Assembly (NCBI GenBank): GCA_964461435.1
Contig: CAYWUI010000008.1
Location: forward strand, 30,421-94,420
Origin: G020354785 sp964461435
Lineage (GTDB): Bacteria > Bacteroidota > Bacteroidia > Bacteroidales > UBA10428
Direction: 5' to 3'
DNA: 64,000 bases
This document shows, one piece after another, positions 35,109 through 44,447 of the stretch (position 1 is its first letter; every line of letters begins with the position of its first letter). The notes beneath the pieces are model-generated. The model made no database searches. It was given only the letters and a program-made list of their open reading frames with translations, and had not been told where the DNA came from. The translations under genes and the position numbers were made by a program.

Positions 35109-38100
35109 TCAGTATTCATCCCAGCTTTTTATTGCGATATCTTCGATTTTCAAATTACAGACAGCAAATAGGAATGCACTTGCCAGTCGTGCATTGGTAA
35201 TAATAGGAATGTTATAATCCACGGCACTGCGCCTTATTGTATAGTCATTACTTAATTCCGATGAGCTGAGGTCTTTCGGAATATTAATCACGAGGTCAAC
35301 TAACTTGTTCTTAATATAATCAAGTGTATTTGGCTTTTTATTCTCATCCGGCCAATGCAGGACAGTACTTTCAATCCCGTTCATTTCAAGAAACTGTGCT
35401 GTCCCCCTTGTTGCAAATAAATTATAACCTTTTGCAGCGAGAAGTCTGCAACTATTTACTAGTTCGACTTTGGATCTCATTGGTCCGGTTGACAAAAGAA
35501 TGTTCTTCTTTGGTATTCCGTATCCTACCGAGATCATAGATTTTAAAATTGCTTCATAATAATTCTCTCCCAGACATCCTACTTCTCCTGTTGAAGCCAT
35601 ATCGACACCCAGCACCGGGTCTGCTTTGGATAATCTTGAAAAAGAAAACTGGGGAGCCTTAATTCCAATATAATCCAGGTCAAACACTGATTTGTTTGGT
35701 TTTTCGACACTTTTACCCATCATTATTTGTGTTGCAATCTCAATGAAATTTATTTTCAGGACCTTTGATACAAAGGGGAAGCTTCTTGAGGCCCTTAAGT
35801 TACATTCAATTACTTTTATGTCATTATCTTTTGCAAGAAACTGAATATTAAAAGGTCCGTTTATTTTTAATGCTTCGGAAATTTGCTTTGAAATACGCTT
35901 TATCCTTCGCATAGTCTCGAAATATATTTTTTGGGCAGGGAATACCATTGTAGCGTCTCCTGAATGCACGCCTGCAAATTCGACATGCTCACTGATAGCA
36001 TATACTATAAGTTCTCCGTTTTTTGCAACAGCATCTATTTCAATTTCTTTTGCCTGTTGAATAAATTCAGATACAACCACTGGATACTGCCTGGAAACTT
36101 TAGCGGCCAGGTTCAAAAAATGCTCCATCTCATCCTTATTGGATACAATATTCATTGCTGCTCCTGACAGAACATATGAAGGTCTTATTAATACAGGGAA
36201 TCCGACAATATCAACAAATTCATATATTTCCCCAATGCTGGTTAACTCTTTCCATCTTGGCTGGTCTATTCTCAGCCTGTCACACAACATAGAAAATTTA
36301 TGCCTGTTTTCAGCATTATCAACCGATACAGGTGAAGTGCCCAGAATATTGACTTTTTGATTGTACAATCTCATTGCCAGGTTATTGGGTATCTGTCCGC
36401 CTACCGAAATAATAACACCTTTGGGTTTTTCAAGTTCAATAATATCCAAAACACGTTCGAACGACAACTCATCAAAATAAAGCCTGTCACATACATCATA
36501 ATCGGTACTAACTGTTTCCGGATTGTAATTTATCATTACCGATCGATAGCCCTCTTTATTTATTGAATAAAGAGCATTAACACTGCACCAGTCAAATTCG
36601 ACACTGCTCCCTATCCTGTATGCCCCTGAACCCAGAACAATAATTGATTTGTTACTGTCATTATAATCCAGATCATGTTCGGATGCACTGTAGGTAAGAT
36701 AAAGATAATTTGTTTTGGCCGGGTATTCTGCTGCCAGCGTATCTATCTGTTTTGTGAAAGGGATTATATTATTTTTAATTCTGTATTCTCTTACATCCAG
36801 CAATCCCTCCTCTATATTCTCATTAACGCTTTTAATTACAAATCGGGCAATCTGAAAATCCGAAAATCCGAAAACCTTTGCCCTTTTAAAAAAATTCAAG
36901 GGAACATCTTCCAGTGAGTTATATTTTTCCAGTATATTCTTCAAATCAAATATGTTCTTTAGTTTATAAAGAAACCAGGGATCAATTTTTGTAAACTCAT
37001 AAATTCTGTTTACCGAATATTCTTTTGCAAATGCATCTGCAATAACAAAAATTCTCATGTCCGTAGGTTCAGTAAGCTCTCTCTCTATATTTTCAAACTC
37101 AAGATCACGGTTTCCTACAAAACCGTGCATCCCCTGGCCAATCATTCTTATTCCTTTTTGTATTGCTTCTTCAAATGTTCTGCCAATTGCCATTACCTCA
37201 CCCACACTCTTCATGCTGCTGCCTATCTGTTTTGAAACACCTGTAAATTTGTTTAAATCCCACCGTGGTATCTTACATACAATATAATCAAGTGCCGGTT
37301 CGAAAAAGGCTGATGTTGTTTTGGTGATGGAATTTTTTATTTCATGTAATCCATACCCAAGGGCCAATTTTGCAGCAACAAATGCCAGGGGATAACCGGT
37401 AGCTTTTGATGCAAGCGCACTTGACCTTGACAACCTTGCATTTACCTCAATAACTCTATAATCTTCAGAATCAGGATCCAGGGCGAACTGAATATTGCAC
37501 TCTCCAATCACTCCTATATGCTGGATTATTTTTATAGATAGTTGTCGCAAGTTATGATACTCGAAATTAGTTAATGTTTGCGAAGGAGCCACAACTATAC
37601 TTTCACCTGTATGTATTCCAAGAGGGTCAAAATTCTCCATATTACATACGGTGATACAATTATTGTATTTATCGCGTACTACTTCATATTCAACCTCTTT
37701 CCATCCCTTAAGTGACCTTTCAACAAGTATCTGGTTTGTATATGAAAATGCTTTATCTGCGGCTTTTTTAAGCTCCTCTTCATTATGACAAAAATCACTG
37801 CCCTGTCCTCCCAGTGTATATGCCGCCCTGATAATTACCGGATAACCAAGCTCATCTGCAGCTTTAATCGCATTTAATGCGGAAGTTACCGCAATACTCT
37901 CAATAGTATTTATATTTATCTCCTTTAATTTCTTAACAAAAAAATCTCTGTCTTCCGTATCAATAATGGCCTGTATAGGAGTCCCCAGGATCCTTACATT
38001 ATTTTTTTCAAATACATTACTCTCAAATAGCTTAATTCCACAATTTAATGCTGTCTGGCCTCCAAAAGAAAGCAAAATCCCATGGGGCTTCTCCTTTTCA

Positions 38101-38327
38101 ATAACCTTTTCGACAAAATAGGGCGTGACGGGTAAAAAATAAACCTTATCCGTAATCTTTTCCGATGTCTGCACTGTAGCAATGTTAGGATTAATAAGTA
38201 CCGTATATATGCCCTCTTCTCTTAACGCTTTTAATGCCTGCGATCCTGAATAGTCAAATTCACCAGCTTCCCCTATTTTCAACGCTCCAGAGCCTAATAC
38301 AATAACTTTCTTAATTGATTTATCCAT
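35109..38327 (-). CDS. carB: Carbamoyl-phosphate synthase large subunit
   Basis: CarB uses ammonia from CarA, bicarbonate and two ATP to make carbamoyl phosphate for arginine and pyrimidine synthesis. The 1072-residue protein has two ATP-grasp halves: the first with VLGSGALKIGEAGEFDYSGS and GGQTALNCG, the second with VLGSGAYRIGSSVEFDW and GGQIPNNLA. The C-terminal regulatory domain (about 930-1072) contains CRLLAAKGYNLFATRGTAQF. carA is not next to it. It diverges from argR across 126 bases carrying ARG boxes, so arginine control is plausible. Its product also feeds the carbamoyltransferase encoded nearby. Confidence 0.97.
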   Translation of the reverse strand: MDKSIKKVIVLGSGALKIGEAGEFDYSGSQALKALREEGIYTVLINPNIATVQTSEKITDKVYFLPVTPYFVEKVIEKEKPHGILLSFGGQTALNCGIKLFESNVFEKNNVRILGTPIQAIIDTEDRDFFVKKLKEININTIESIAVTSALNAIKAADELGYPVIIRAAYTLGGQGSDFCHNEEELKKAADKAFSYTNQILVERSLKGWKEVEYEVVRDKYNNCITVCNMENFDPLGIHTGESIVVAPSQTLTNFEYHNLRQLSIKIIQHIGVIGECNIQFALDPDSEDYRVIEVNARLSRSSALASKATGYPLAFVAAKLALGYGLHEIKNSITKTTSAFFEPALDYIVCKIPRWDLNKFTGVSKQIGSSMKSVGEVMAIGRTFEEAIQKGIRMIGQGMHGFVGNRDLEFENIERELTEPTDMRIFVIADAFAKEYSVNRIYEFTKIDPWFLYKLKNIFDLKNILEKYNSLEDVPLNFFKRAKVFGFSDFQIARFVIKSVNENIEEGLLDVREYRIKNNIIPFTKQIDTLAAEYPAKTNYLYLTYSASEHDLDYNDSNKSIIVLGSGAYRIGSSVEFDWCSVNALYSINKEGYRSVMINYNPETVSTDYDVCDRLYFDELSFERVLDIIELEKPKGVIISVGGQIPNNLAMRLYNQKVNILGTSPVSVDNAENRHKFSMLCDRLRIDQPRWKELTSIGEIYEFVDIVGFPVLIRPSYVLSGAAMNIVSNKDEMEHFLNLAAKVSRQYPVVVSEFIQQAKEIEIDAVAKNGELIVYAISEHVEFAGVHSGDATMVFPAQKIYFETMRRIKRISKQISEALKINGPFNIQFLAKDNDIKVIECNLRASRSFPFVSKVLKINFIEIATQIMMGKSVEKPNKSVFDLDYIGIKAPQFSFSRLSKADPVLGVDMASTGEVGCLGENYYEAILKSMISVGYGIPKKNILLSTGPMRSKVELVNSCRLLAAKGYNLFATRGTAQFLEMNGIESTVLHWPDENKKPNTLDYIKNKLVDLVINIPKDLSSSELSNDYTIRRSAVDYNIPIITNARLASAFLFAVCNLKIEDIAIKSWDEY

Positions 38328-38398
38328 TGCTTTTTAATATGATAAGAAAATTAATCTTATTTTTGGTCTAAATGTAGCAATTATTTAACAAAATAATG

Positions 38399-38428
38399 TT
38401 GTATATTTTTTAAAAATGTATATTTTTG
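38399..38428 (+). promoter_or_regulatory. Promoter of the argR-argG-argH operon
   Basis: TTG (38399-38401), a 19-base spacer and TATTTTTG (38421-38428) match the Bacteroidota -33/-7 promoter consensus at the standard spacing. The -7 element lies inside the first ARG box, so ArgR binding would block polymerase. Confidence 0.75.
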
Positions 38429-38430
38429 CA
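38417..38430. promoter_or_regulatory. ARG box 1 (ArgR operator)
   Basis: TGTATATTTTTGCA fits the general ARG box core TGnATwwwwATnCA with one mismatch. It overlaps the -7 element of the argR promoter and starts 21 bases before box 2, which is the spacing seen for ArgR hexamer operators in E. coli. Confidence 0.7.
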
Positions 38431-38437
38431 TTTGTAA

Positions 38438-38451
38438 TGTATAATTATTCA
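38438..38451. promoter_or_regulatory. ARG box 2 (ArgR operator)
   Basis: TGTATAATTATTCA fits the ARG box core TGnATwwwwATnCA fully. It ends two bases before the argR start codon, supporting autorepression by ArgR with arginine. Confidence 0.8.
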
Positions 38452-38453
38452 AT

Positions 38454-38927
38454 ATGGGAAACAGAACTGAGAGACTTTTAATTATTAAAAAGATTATTAC
38501 TGATAATAAAGTATCAAGCCAGGAAGAACTTCTTCATCTTCTTGAGAAAGAGGGGCTGAATTATACTCAGGCTACTCTTTCAAGGGATTTAAAATTTTTA
38601 AAAGTAAATAAAATTGCTGATCCTGAAAAAGGATATATTTATGAGCTTCCTGAAAAGCATGCAGGTGAAGAAAAGGATGTTGCCGAAAATTATGCTGCGA
38701 AAGGTTTTATATCTATTCAATTTGCAAACCAGCTGGGTATTATTAAAACATTACCTGGCTATGCAAACAGTATAGCATCCTTAATTGATAGCTCAAATCC
38801 GTTTGAAATAGTGGGTACTATTGCCGGTGATGATACAATATTGGTTATCCCGCGTAATAATGTTACTGAAAAGAATATTATTAATGCACTTGTTTTGATA
38901 ATCCCTGAATTAAAGGATAAAATTTAA
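38454..38927 (+). CDS. argR: Arginine repressor ArgR
   Basis: ArgR is a hexameric, arginine-bound repressor of arginine synthesis genes. The 157-residue protein has the N-terminal winged helix (residues 1-70, with SQEELLHLLEKEGLNYTQAT then LSRDLKFLKVNK) and the C-terminal hexamer and arginine-binding domain with the signature GTIAGDDTILVIPRN (about 122-136). It heads an operon with argG and argH; two ARG boxes lie directly before its start. The gap to argG is only 14 bases. Confidence 0.96.
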   Translation: MGNRTERLLIIKKIITDNKVSSQEELLHLLEKEGLNYTQATLSRDLKFLKVNKIADPEKGYIYELPEKHAGEEKDVAENYAAKGFISIQFANQLGIIKTLPGYANSIASLIDSSNPFEIVGTIAGDDTILVIPRNNVTEKNIINALVLIIPELKDKI

Positions 38928-38941
38928 TAATACCGGTTAAA

Positions 38942-40186
38942 ATGAATAAAGAGAAAGTAGTACTGGCTTATAGCGGTGGATTAGATACATCAGTGATCCT
39001 TAAGTGGCTCATTGACAAAGGCTTTGATGTAATTGCATACATTGCAGATGTCGGACAGGATGATGATTTCGGGGAATCCGTAAAAAAAGCAGAGAACGTT
39101 GGTGCAACGAAAGTATATGTAGAAGATTTGAAAGAAGAATTCATCACAGATTATATATTCCCTGCAATTAAAGCCAATGCTGCATACGAAAACCGGTATT
39201 TGCTGGGTACATCATTGGCTAGGCCGCTTATAGCAAAAAGACAAATAGAAATAGCAAATAAAGAAAATGCAGAATATGTTTCACATGGAGCCACAGGAAA
39301 AGGTAATGACCAGGTACGGTTCGAGCTTTCATATTATGCACTTAATCCGAAAATAAAGGTTATATCCCCGTGGAAGATGCAGGAATTTCTGGATCAGTTT
39401 AAGGGAAGAACTGATATGCTTAATTATGCAAAAGAAAATAATATACCTGTAAAGGCGTCTCTGTCAAAACCCTTCAGTGAAGATGATAACCTGATGCACA
39501 TTAGTCATGAAGCCGGCATTTTGGAAGATCCAAAATTCAAGCCTGAAAAAGACATATATACAAAAATGGTTTTGCCACAGGATGCTCCTGATAAAGAAAC
39601 GCATATTGAAATTCACTTTAAGGACGGGATCCCGTTGAAAGTAGTAAATAAGAGAGAAAATATTATAAAAACATCGCCCCTGGAACTATTCAATTACCTG
39701 AATAAAATAGGGGGAGAAAATGGTATTGGCTTGCTTGATATGGTTGAAAACCGGTTTGTAGGCATCAAGTCCAGGGGTGTCTATGAAACTCCCGGAGGAA
39801 CTATTTTAATGAAAGCCCACCTTGATATTGAAGGTATAGCAATGGACAGAGAGGTAATGCGGCTGAGAAATATGCTTTCTCCTGTTTTTGCAGAAATAGT
39901 ATACAACGGCTTCTGGTTCAGCCCTGAAATGGATTTCCTTAGAGCAGCCATTGATAAAAGCCAGGAATTAATTGATGGTATCGTGTATATGACTCTTTAT
40001 AAAGGAAATATAATAATTGATGGCCGGGAATCCCCCAGTTCATTATACGATAAAGAACTTTCCAGCATGGATATTGAAGGAGGATTTGATCAGAAAGACA
40101 GTGCCGGTTTTATAAAAATTAATGCCATCAGGTTAATGGCACATAATGCAATTCTTAAAAGGCAGGCAAAAAAATCAGAAAGTTAA
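38942..40186 (+). CDS. argG: Argininosuccinate synthase
   Basis: ArgG joins citrulline and aspartate with ATP to give argininosuccinate in the cytosol. The 414-residue length is normal. The N-terminal PP-loop AYSGGLDTS is at residues 9-17. Other family segments are GATGKGNDQVRFEL and NRFVGIKSRGVYETPGG. The gene lies between argR and argH. No argB, argC, argD or carbamoyltransferase for ornithine is found in the window, so the earlier steps are encoded elsewhere or missing. Confidence 0.98.
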   Translation: MNKEKVVLAYSGGLDTSVILKWLIDKGFDVIAYIADVGQDDDFGESVKKAENVGATKVYVEDLKEEFITDYIFPAIKANAAYENRYLLGTSLARPLIAKRQIEIANKENAEYVSHGATGKGNDQVRFELSYYALNPKIKVISPWKMQEFLDQFKGRTDMLNYAKENNIPVKASLSKPFSEDDNLMHISHEAGILEDPKFKPEKDIYTKMVLPQDAPDKETHIEIHFKDGIPLKVVNKRENIIKTSPLELFNYLNKIGGENGIGLLDMVENRFVGIKSRGVYETPGGTILMKAHLDIEGIAMDREVMRLRNMLSPVFAEIVYNGFWFSPEMDFLRAAIDKSQELIDGIVYMTLYKGNIIIDGRESPSSLYDKELSSMDIEGGFDQKDSAGFIKINAIRLMAHNAILKRQAKKSES

Positions 40187-40266
40187 AATTTAAACTGAAT
40201 CATTTTAATTACTCCAAAATATTCAGTTATTATTAAACTGTATATAAATTATTTATTAATAAATAA

Positions 40267-41598
40267 ATGAAACTCTGGAATAAAGATGAAAAAATAAATA
40301 AAAAGGTTGAAGATTTTACCGTTGGCGATGACCGGAAACTTGACATTTATCTGGCCGAATTTGATGTATTGGGGACTCTGGCTCACATAACCATGCTTGA
40401 AAGCATTAACCTGTTAAAAAAAGAAGAACTGCATAAATTGAAAAGTGAACTTCTGGCAATTCACAGGCAAATAAAAGAAAATAAATTCCAAATCCGCGAA
40501 GACATTGAAGATGTTCACTCGCAGGTTGAATTCATGCTAACCGAAAAACTGGGCTCCCTGGGAGAAAAAATTCATGCCGGGAGGTCACGAAATGATCAGG
40601 TACTAACCGATATTAAGCTATTCATCAGAAACAAAATTAAAACTATAACATATAAAACCGAATCATTGTTTGATGCTCTGATAAACCGGAGCGAGAAATA
40701 TAAGGATGTCCTGTTGCCCGGATATACGCATCTCCAAATTGCAATGCCTTCATCTTTCGGCCTCTGGTTCGGGTCATATGCTGAAAGCCTTACTGATGAC
40801 CTGCAGCTTTTGCTTGCAGCCTACAGGATAAATAATCAGAATCCGCTTGGCTCTGCTGCGGGATATGGTTCATCCTTCCCGATAAACCGCCAGTTAACAA
40901 CAGAACTGCTGGGATTCGATTTGATGAGTTATAATGTGGTTTATGCTCAGATGGGAAGAGGCAAGACAGAAAAAATCACAGCTATGGCCATTGCTCTTAT
41001 AGCTTCAACATTATCCAGGCTGGCAAACGATATCTGTTTATATATGAGCCAGAATTTCAATTTTTTGAGTCTCCCCGATGAATATGTTACAGGCTCCAGC
41101 ATAATGCCTCACAAAAAAAATCCTGACGTTTTTGAAATACTGAGAGCCAGATGCAATAAAATTCAAGCATTACATAATGAAATATCATATATAACAAACA
41201 ATCTCCCTTCGGGGTATTTCAGAGATTTACAGATTATTAAAGAATCTTTATTTCCTGCTTTTATATGCATTGAAGACTGCCTGTCAGTTTCTGCTGACGT
41301 AATAGAGAAGCTTATAATAAAAAAAGATATCCTTGATGATGAGAAATATAAATATTTATTCTCAGTTGAAGAAGTCAACAAAGAGGTTCTGAAGGGTGTT
41401 CCCTTTCGTGAAGCATATATGAAAATAAAAAAAAGAATACAGGAGAATAAATATGCGGCAGGCAAAACTATTAACCATACGCATGAAGGCAGTATCGGCA
41501 ATTTATGTAATCATAAAATCAGGGAAAAAATGAATAAAATCTTATCTGATTTTCAATTTGAGAAAACGGAAAAAGCAATAAATAAATTACTTGAATGA
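40267..41598 (+). CDS. argH: Argininosuccinate lyase
   Basis: ArgH splits argininosuccinate to arginine and fumarate. The 443-residue protein belongs to the fumarase/aspartase superfamily, with EDIEDVHSQVEFML, HAGRSRNDQV, the GYTHLQIAMPSSFG segment and the signature GSSIMPHKKNPDVFE containing the catalytic Ser loop. It follows argG after 80 AT-rich bases. Its stop overlaps the next start (ATGA), so the ProB-like gene is translationally coupled to it. Confidence 0.97.
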   Translation: MKLWNKDEKINKKVEDFTVGDDRKLDIYLAEFDVLGTLAHITMLESINLLKKEELHKLKSELLAIHRQIKENKFQIREDIEDVHSQVEFMLTEKLGSLGEKIHAGRSRNDQVLTDIKLFIRNKIKTITYKTESLFDALINRSEKYKDVLLPGYTHLQIAMPSSFGLWFGSYAESLTDDLQLLLAAYRINNQNPLGSAAGYGSSFPINRQLTTELLGFDLMSYNVVYAQMGRGKTEKITAMAIALIASTLSRLANDICLYMSQNFNFLSLPDEYVTGSSIMPHKKNPDVFEILRARCNKIQALHNEISYITNNLPSGYFRDLQIIKESLFPAFICIEDCLSVSADVIEKLIIKKDILDDEKYKYLFSVEEVNKEVLKGVPFREAYMKIKKRIQENKYAAGKTINHTHEGSIGNLCNHKIREKMNKILSDFQFEKTEKAINKLLE

Positions 41599-42281
41599 TG
41601 AAACAGGGGGGAAAAAAGAAGAGAATAGTAGTAAGAATAGAAATTGCAACTCTATCTGATGATGATGAGAAGCTAAATAAAAAGAAAATGGATCAGCTGG
41701 CTATGATTTTATCAAATCTGCAAAATAGCGGCAAACAGTTAATACTTGTTTCATCGGGTGCTATTGCACTTGGTGCGGAAAAACTGAAATTAAATCAACA
41801 GCCCTCATCATTTATCGATAAGCAGGCAGCCGCAGCTGTGGGACAGGTAGAATTAATAAAGAACTACAAAAGGTATTTTGATGAATATAACCAGATTGTT
41901 GCCCAGGTTTTGTTGACAAGCGATACTATTGACAGTAACATCAGGATAAAAAATACCAGGAATACATTCGATACCCTTCTTGACATGAATATTATTCCCA
42001 TAGTAAATGAGAATGATGCTGTGTCAACGGCTGACATAGAGCTTAATGACAACTATCCCCTTGCATTGAATGTCGCAAAAATTGTAAATGCAGATATCAT
42101 ATTAATAAAACTTGATGCAAATGGTAAATTCCTGTTAGTACCGAAAGGAGAAAAAAAGGCAGTTGCCGTAGATGATGAATACGAATTATTTGAAAAAATC
42201 AATGATATATGCCAGAATATCAATCAGGAGAAATTGGCTGAATCCGATTACCCGGAATCAATTAATGAAATAGAATATTAA
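41595..42281 (+). CDS. Glutamate 5-kinase-like protein, probably catalytically inactive
   Basis: This 228-residue protein aligns with the adjacent ProB along nearly all of its length. Retained are LVSSGAIALGA (Ser54), QVLLTSDTI, IIPIVNENDAVST (Asn138-Asp141) and Asn153, matching glutamate-contact residues of E. coli ProB. Lost are the phosphate-binding Lys and Gly (RIVVRIEIATL, Arg14 and Glu16 instead of the Lys and Gly of VVKIGTS), the last Asp of GDND (now NDNY), the SDIDGLY motif and the entire GGMSTK loop. It is thus unlikely to phosphorylate glutamate. It may pair with ProB as a regulatory subunit. It is coupled to argH by an ATGA overlap and lies 17 bases before proB. Confidence 0.85.
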   Translation: MMKQGGKKKRIVVRIEIATLSDDDEKLNKKKMDQLAMILSNLQNSGKQLILVSSGAIALGAEKLKLNQQPSSFIDKQAAAAVGQVELIKNYKRYFDEYNQIVAQVLLTSDTIDSNIRIKNTRNTFDTLLDMNIIPIVNENDAVSTADIELNDNYPLALNVAKIVNADIILIKLDANGKFLLVPKGEKKAVAVDDEYELFEKINDICQNINQEKLAESDYPESINEIEY

Positions 42282-42298
42282 TTTCATATTGTAAACTC

Positions 42299-43114
42299 GT
42301 GGATTACAGGGAAAATCTGAAATATAAAAAACGGATAGTAGTTAAAATAGGCACCTCTACTTTATCATATCCCAGCGGAAGACTGAATTTCCAGCTTGTT
42401 GAAAAACTGGCATTTGTGCTTAGTGAAATTCGAAAAAAAGGAATTCATGTAGTGCTTGTAACATCGGGTGCCATCGGAGTAGGTGCCGGACGCCTCGGAC
42501 TTACGACTAAACCCGGGAAACTGGCTAAAAAACAAGCTCTTGCTGCAATCGGACAGGCTGAACTGATTAAAATCTATCAAAAATATTTTGAAGAGAACAA
42601 TCAGATAGTTGCACAGGTTTTACTTACTAAAGATATAGTAACCATAAACAAAAGACACAGTAATGCCAAAAATACCCTCGAAAAATTACTGTCAATGGAC
42701 ATAATTCCCATTATCAATGAAAATGATACTATATCAACAAATGAAATAGTATTTGGAGATAATGATACTCTTTCTGCATATGTGGCCGTATTGATAAAAG
42801 CAGACCTTCTGATTATGCTTTCCGATATTGATGGTTTATATTCTGCTGATCCAAAAACAAAATCATCTGCCAGAATAATTTATATCGTACACAAAATAAC
42901 CCCCCGGCTTGAAAAAATTGCTACCAATACAGGCACAATATTTAGCACGGGCGGTATGTCAACAAAGATAGCAGCTGCTAAAATAGGCGGCAAAGCCAAT
43001 ATTGATACGGTGATAACAAACGGCTCCGACCCCACAATAATTTTTAAGATACTCAACGGTGAAAATTTGGGAACACTGATTTTGGCCGACGCAAACAATG
43101 CAAATAAAAACTAG
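42299..43114 (+). CDS. proB: Glutamate 5-kinase
   Basis: ProB phosphorylates glutamate at the gamma carboxyl, the first step of proline synthesis and the feedback-controlled one. The start is GTG 42299. The 271-residue protein has all kinase motifs: Lys16 in VVKIGTS, Ser56 in TSGAIGVGAG, NENDT (140-144), GDND (153-156), SDIDGLYSADP and Lys223 in GGMSTKIAAA. The C-terminal PUA domain of the E. coli enzyme (367 residues) is absent, as is usual in Bacteroidota. It lies between its inactive-looking paralogue and proA. Confidence 0.96.
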   Translation: MDYRENLKYKKRIVVKIGTSTLSYPSGRLNFQLVEKLAFVLSEIRKKGIHVVLVTSGAIGVGAGRLGLTTKPGKLAKKQALAAIGQAELIKIYQKYFEENNQIVAQVLLTKDIVTINKRHSNAKNTLEKLLSMDIIPIINENDTISTNEIVFGDNDTLSAYVAVLIKADLLIMLSDIDGLYSADPKTKSSARIIYIVHKITPRLEKIATNTGTIFSTGGMSTKIAAAKIGGKANIDTVITNGSDPTIIFKILNGENLGTLILADANNANKN

Positions 43115-43148
43115 TATTACTGTTAACTGTGATAATCTGATAATTATA

Positions 43149-44399
43149 ATGAAAGAACCCATTTTAGAAAAGGCAAAAAAGGTCAAAGCAGCTTCAAGAG
43201 AACTCGCAATACTTGAAACTGCCAAAAAGAACCTGGCTCTCAAATGTATTGCAGAAGAGATTGAAAAGAGCAGGGAATCGATTAAAAAAGAGAATAAAAA
43301 AGATATAGAAAATGCTGCAAAAAAGGGGCTTTCAGGTGCCTTTATTGACAGGCTTACCCTTAATAATAAACGAATTGACGGAATGATAAGCGTTCTCAAT
43401 GATGTTATTAATCTTAAAGATCCGGTAGGAGAAATAATTAATATGAATACCCTCCCCAATGGTCTCAGGGTTGGCCAGTTAAGGGTTCCAATAGGTGTTG
43501 TGGGTATTATTTTTGAATCAAGGCCCAATGTATGTGTTGAAGTTACGGCTCTGACAATAAAATCGGGGAATGGGGTTATTTTAAGGGGAGGATCGGATGC
43601 AATAAATTCCAATATATCATTAATAAATATTGTTAAAAAAGGATTGAAGGCAGCAGGTTTATCGGAAAACTATGTGGAAATAATCGATAATACTGACAGG
43701 GAATCCGTTACCCGGTTATTGAAAATGAAAGAATATATTGATATAATTATCCCGCGCGGGGGTCTGGAACTCATAAGGTTTGTTGTAGAGAATTCTGTCA
43801 TCCCCGTTATCAGGCACGATCTGGGAATATGCCATACTTATGTCGATGAATTTGCAGATACTGCCATGGCTGTCTCGATATGCTATAATGCAAAAGTTCA
43901 AAGGCCCGGCATTTGTAATGCCATGGAAACAATGCTTGTTCATTCAGCAATTGCAGAAAAATTCCTGCCTGTAATGAAAAGGGAATTTGATTTACAGAAT
44001 GTTGAGCTCAGAGGCTGCAGGAAAACAAAAAGGATCCTGCCAGGTATTAAAGATGCCAGTGAACAGGACTGGAGAACAGAATATCTTGACCTTATCCTTT
44101 CTGTAAAAATAGTAGACAGTATAGATGAAGCAATAGCCCATATCAATGAATACGGCTCTCATCACTCGGATGCAATAGTGACGGACAGCTATTCAAATGG
44201 CATTAAGTTCATAAATGAGGTCGATTCGGCAGCATGTTTTATTAATGCATCAACACGCTTTAACGATGGAAATGAATTCGGACTGGGTGCAGAAATGGGC
44301 ATAAGCAACCAGAAATTACATGTCAGGGGACCCATGGGACTAAAAGAACTAACCGCACCGAAATATATTATTTTTGGCAGCGGGCAGATCAGAAAATAA
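43149..44399 (+). CDS. proA: Gamma-glutamyl phosphate reductase
   Basis: ProA reduces gamma-glutamyl phosphate with NADPH to glutamate semialdehyde. ATG 43149 gives 416 residues beginning MKEPILEKAKKVKAASREL, the family's normal start; an upstream ATG at 43098 overlapping proB by 17 bases is less likely. Motifs of the aldehyde dehydrogenase fold are present: IGVVGIIFESRPNVCVEV, LRGGSDAINSN, the catalytic Cys in KVQRPGICNAMETML, and FGLGAEMGISNQKLH at the end. It forms a unit with proB; proC is not in the window. Confidence 0.96.
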   Translation: MKEPILEKAKKVKAASRELAILETAKKNLALKCIAEEIEKSRESIKKENKKDIENAAKKGLSGAFIDRLTLNNKRIDGMISVLNDVINLKDPVGEIINMNTLPNGLRVGQLRVPIGVVGIIFESRPNVCVEVTALTIKSGNGVILRGGSDAINSNISLINIVKKGLKAAGLSENYVEIIDNTDRESVTRLLKMKEYIDIIIPRGGLELIRFVVENSVIPVIRHDLGICHTYVDEFADTAMAVSICYNAKVQRPGICNAMETMLVHSAIAEKFLPVMKREFDLQNVELRGCRKTKRILPGIKDASEQDWRTEYLDLILSVKIVDSIDEAIAHINEYGSHHSDAIVTDSYSNGIKFINEVDSAACFINASTRFNDGNEFGLGAEMGISNQKLHVRGPMGLKELTAPKYIIFGSGQIRK

Positions 44400-44447
44400 A
44401 AGCTCTTACAAATGATATTTAATAATCTAACTTAATTATATAAAAAT

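Noticed and set aside
43098..43148. Extended ProA start overlapping proB
   Set aside because: The extra 17 residues do not resemble ProA; the start at 43149 gives the usual 416-residue length.
42959..43612. Minus-strand open frame of 217 codons over proB/proA
   Set aside because: It lies opposite strongly conserved proA and proB sequence and encodes no family motif; it is a shadow frame.
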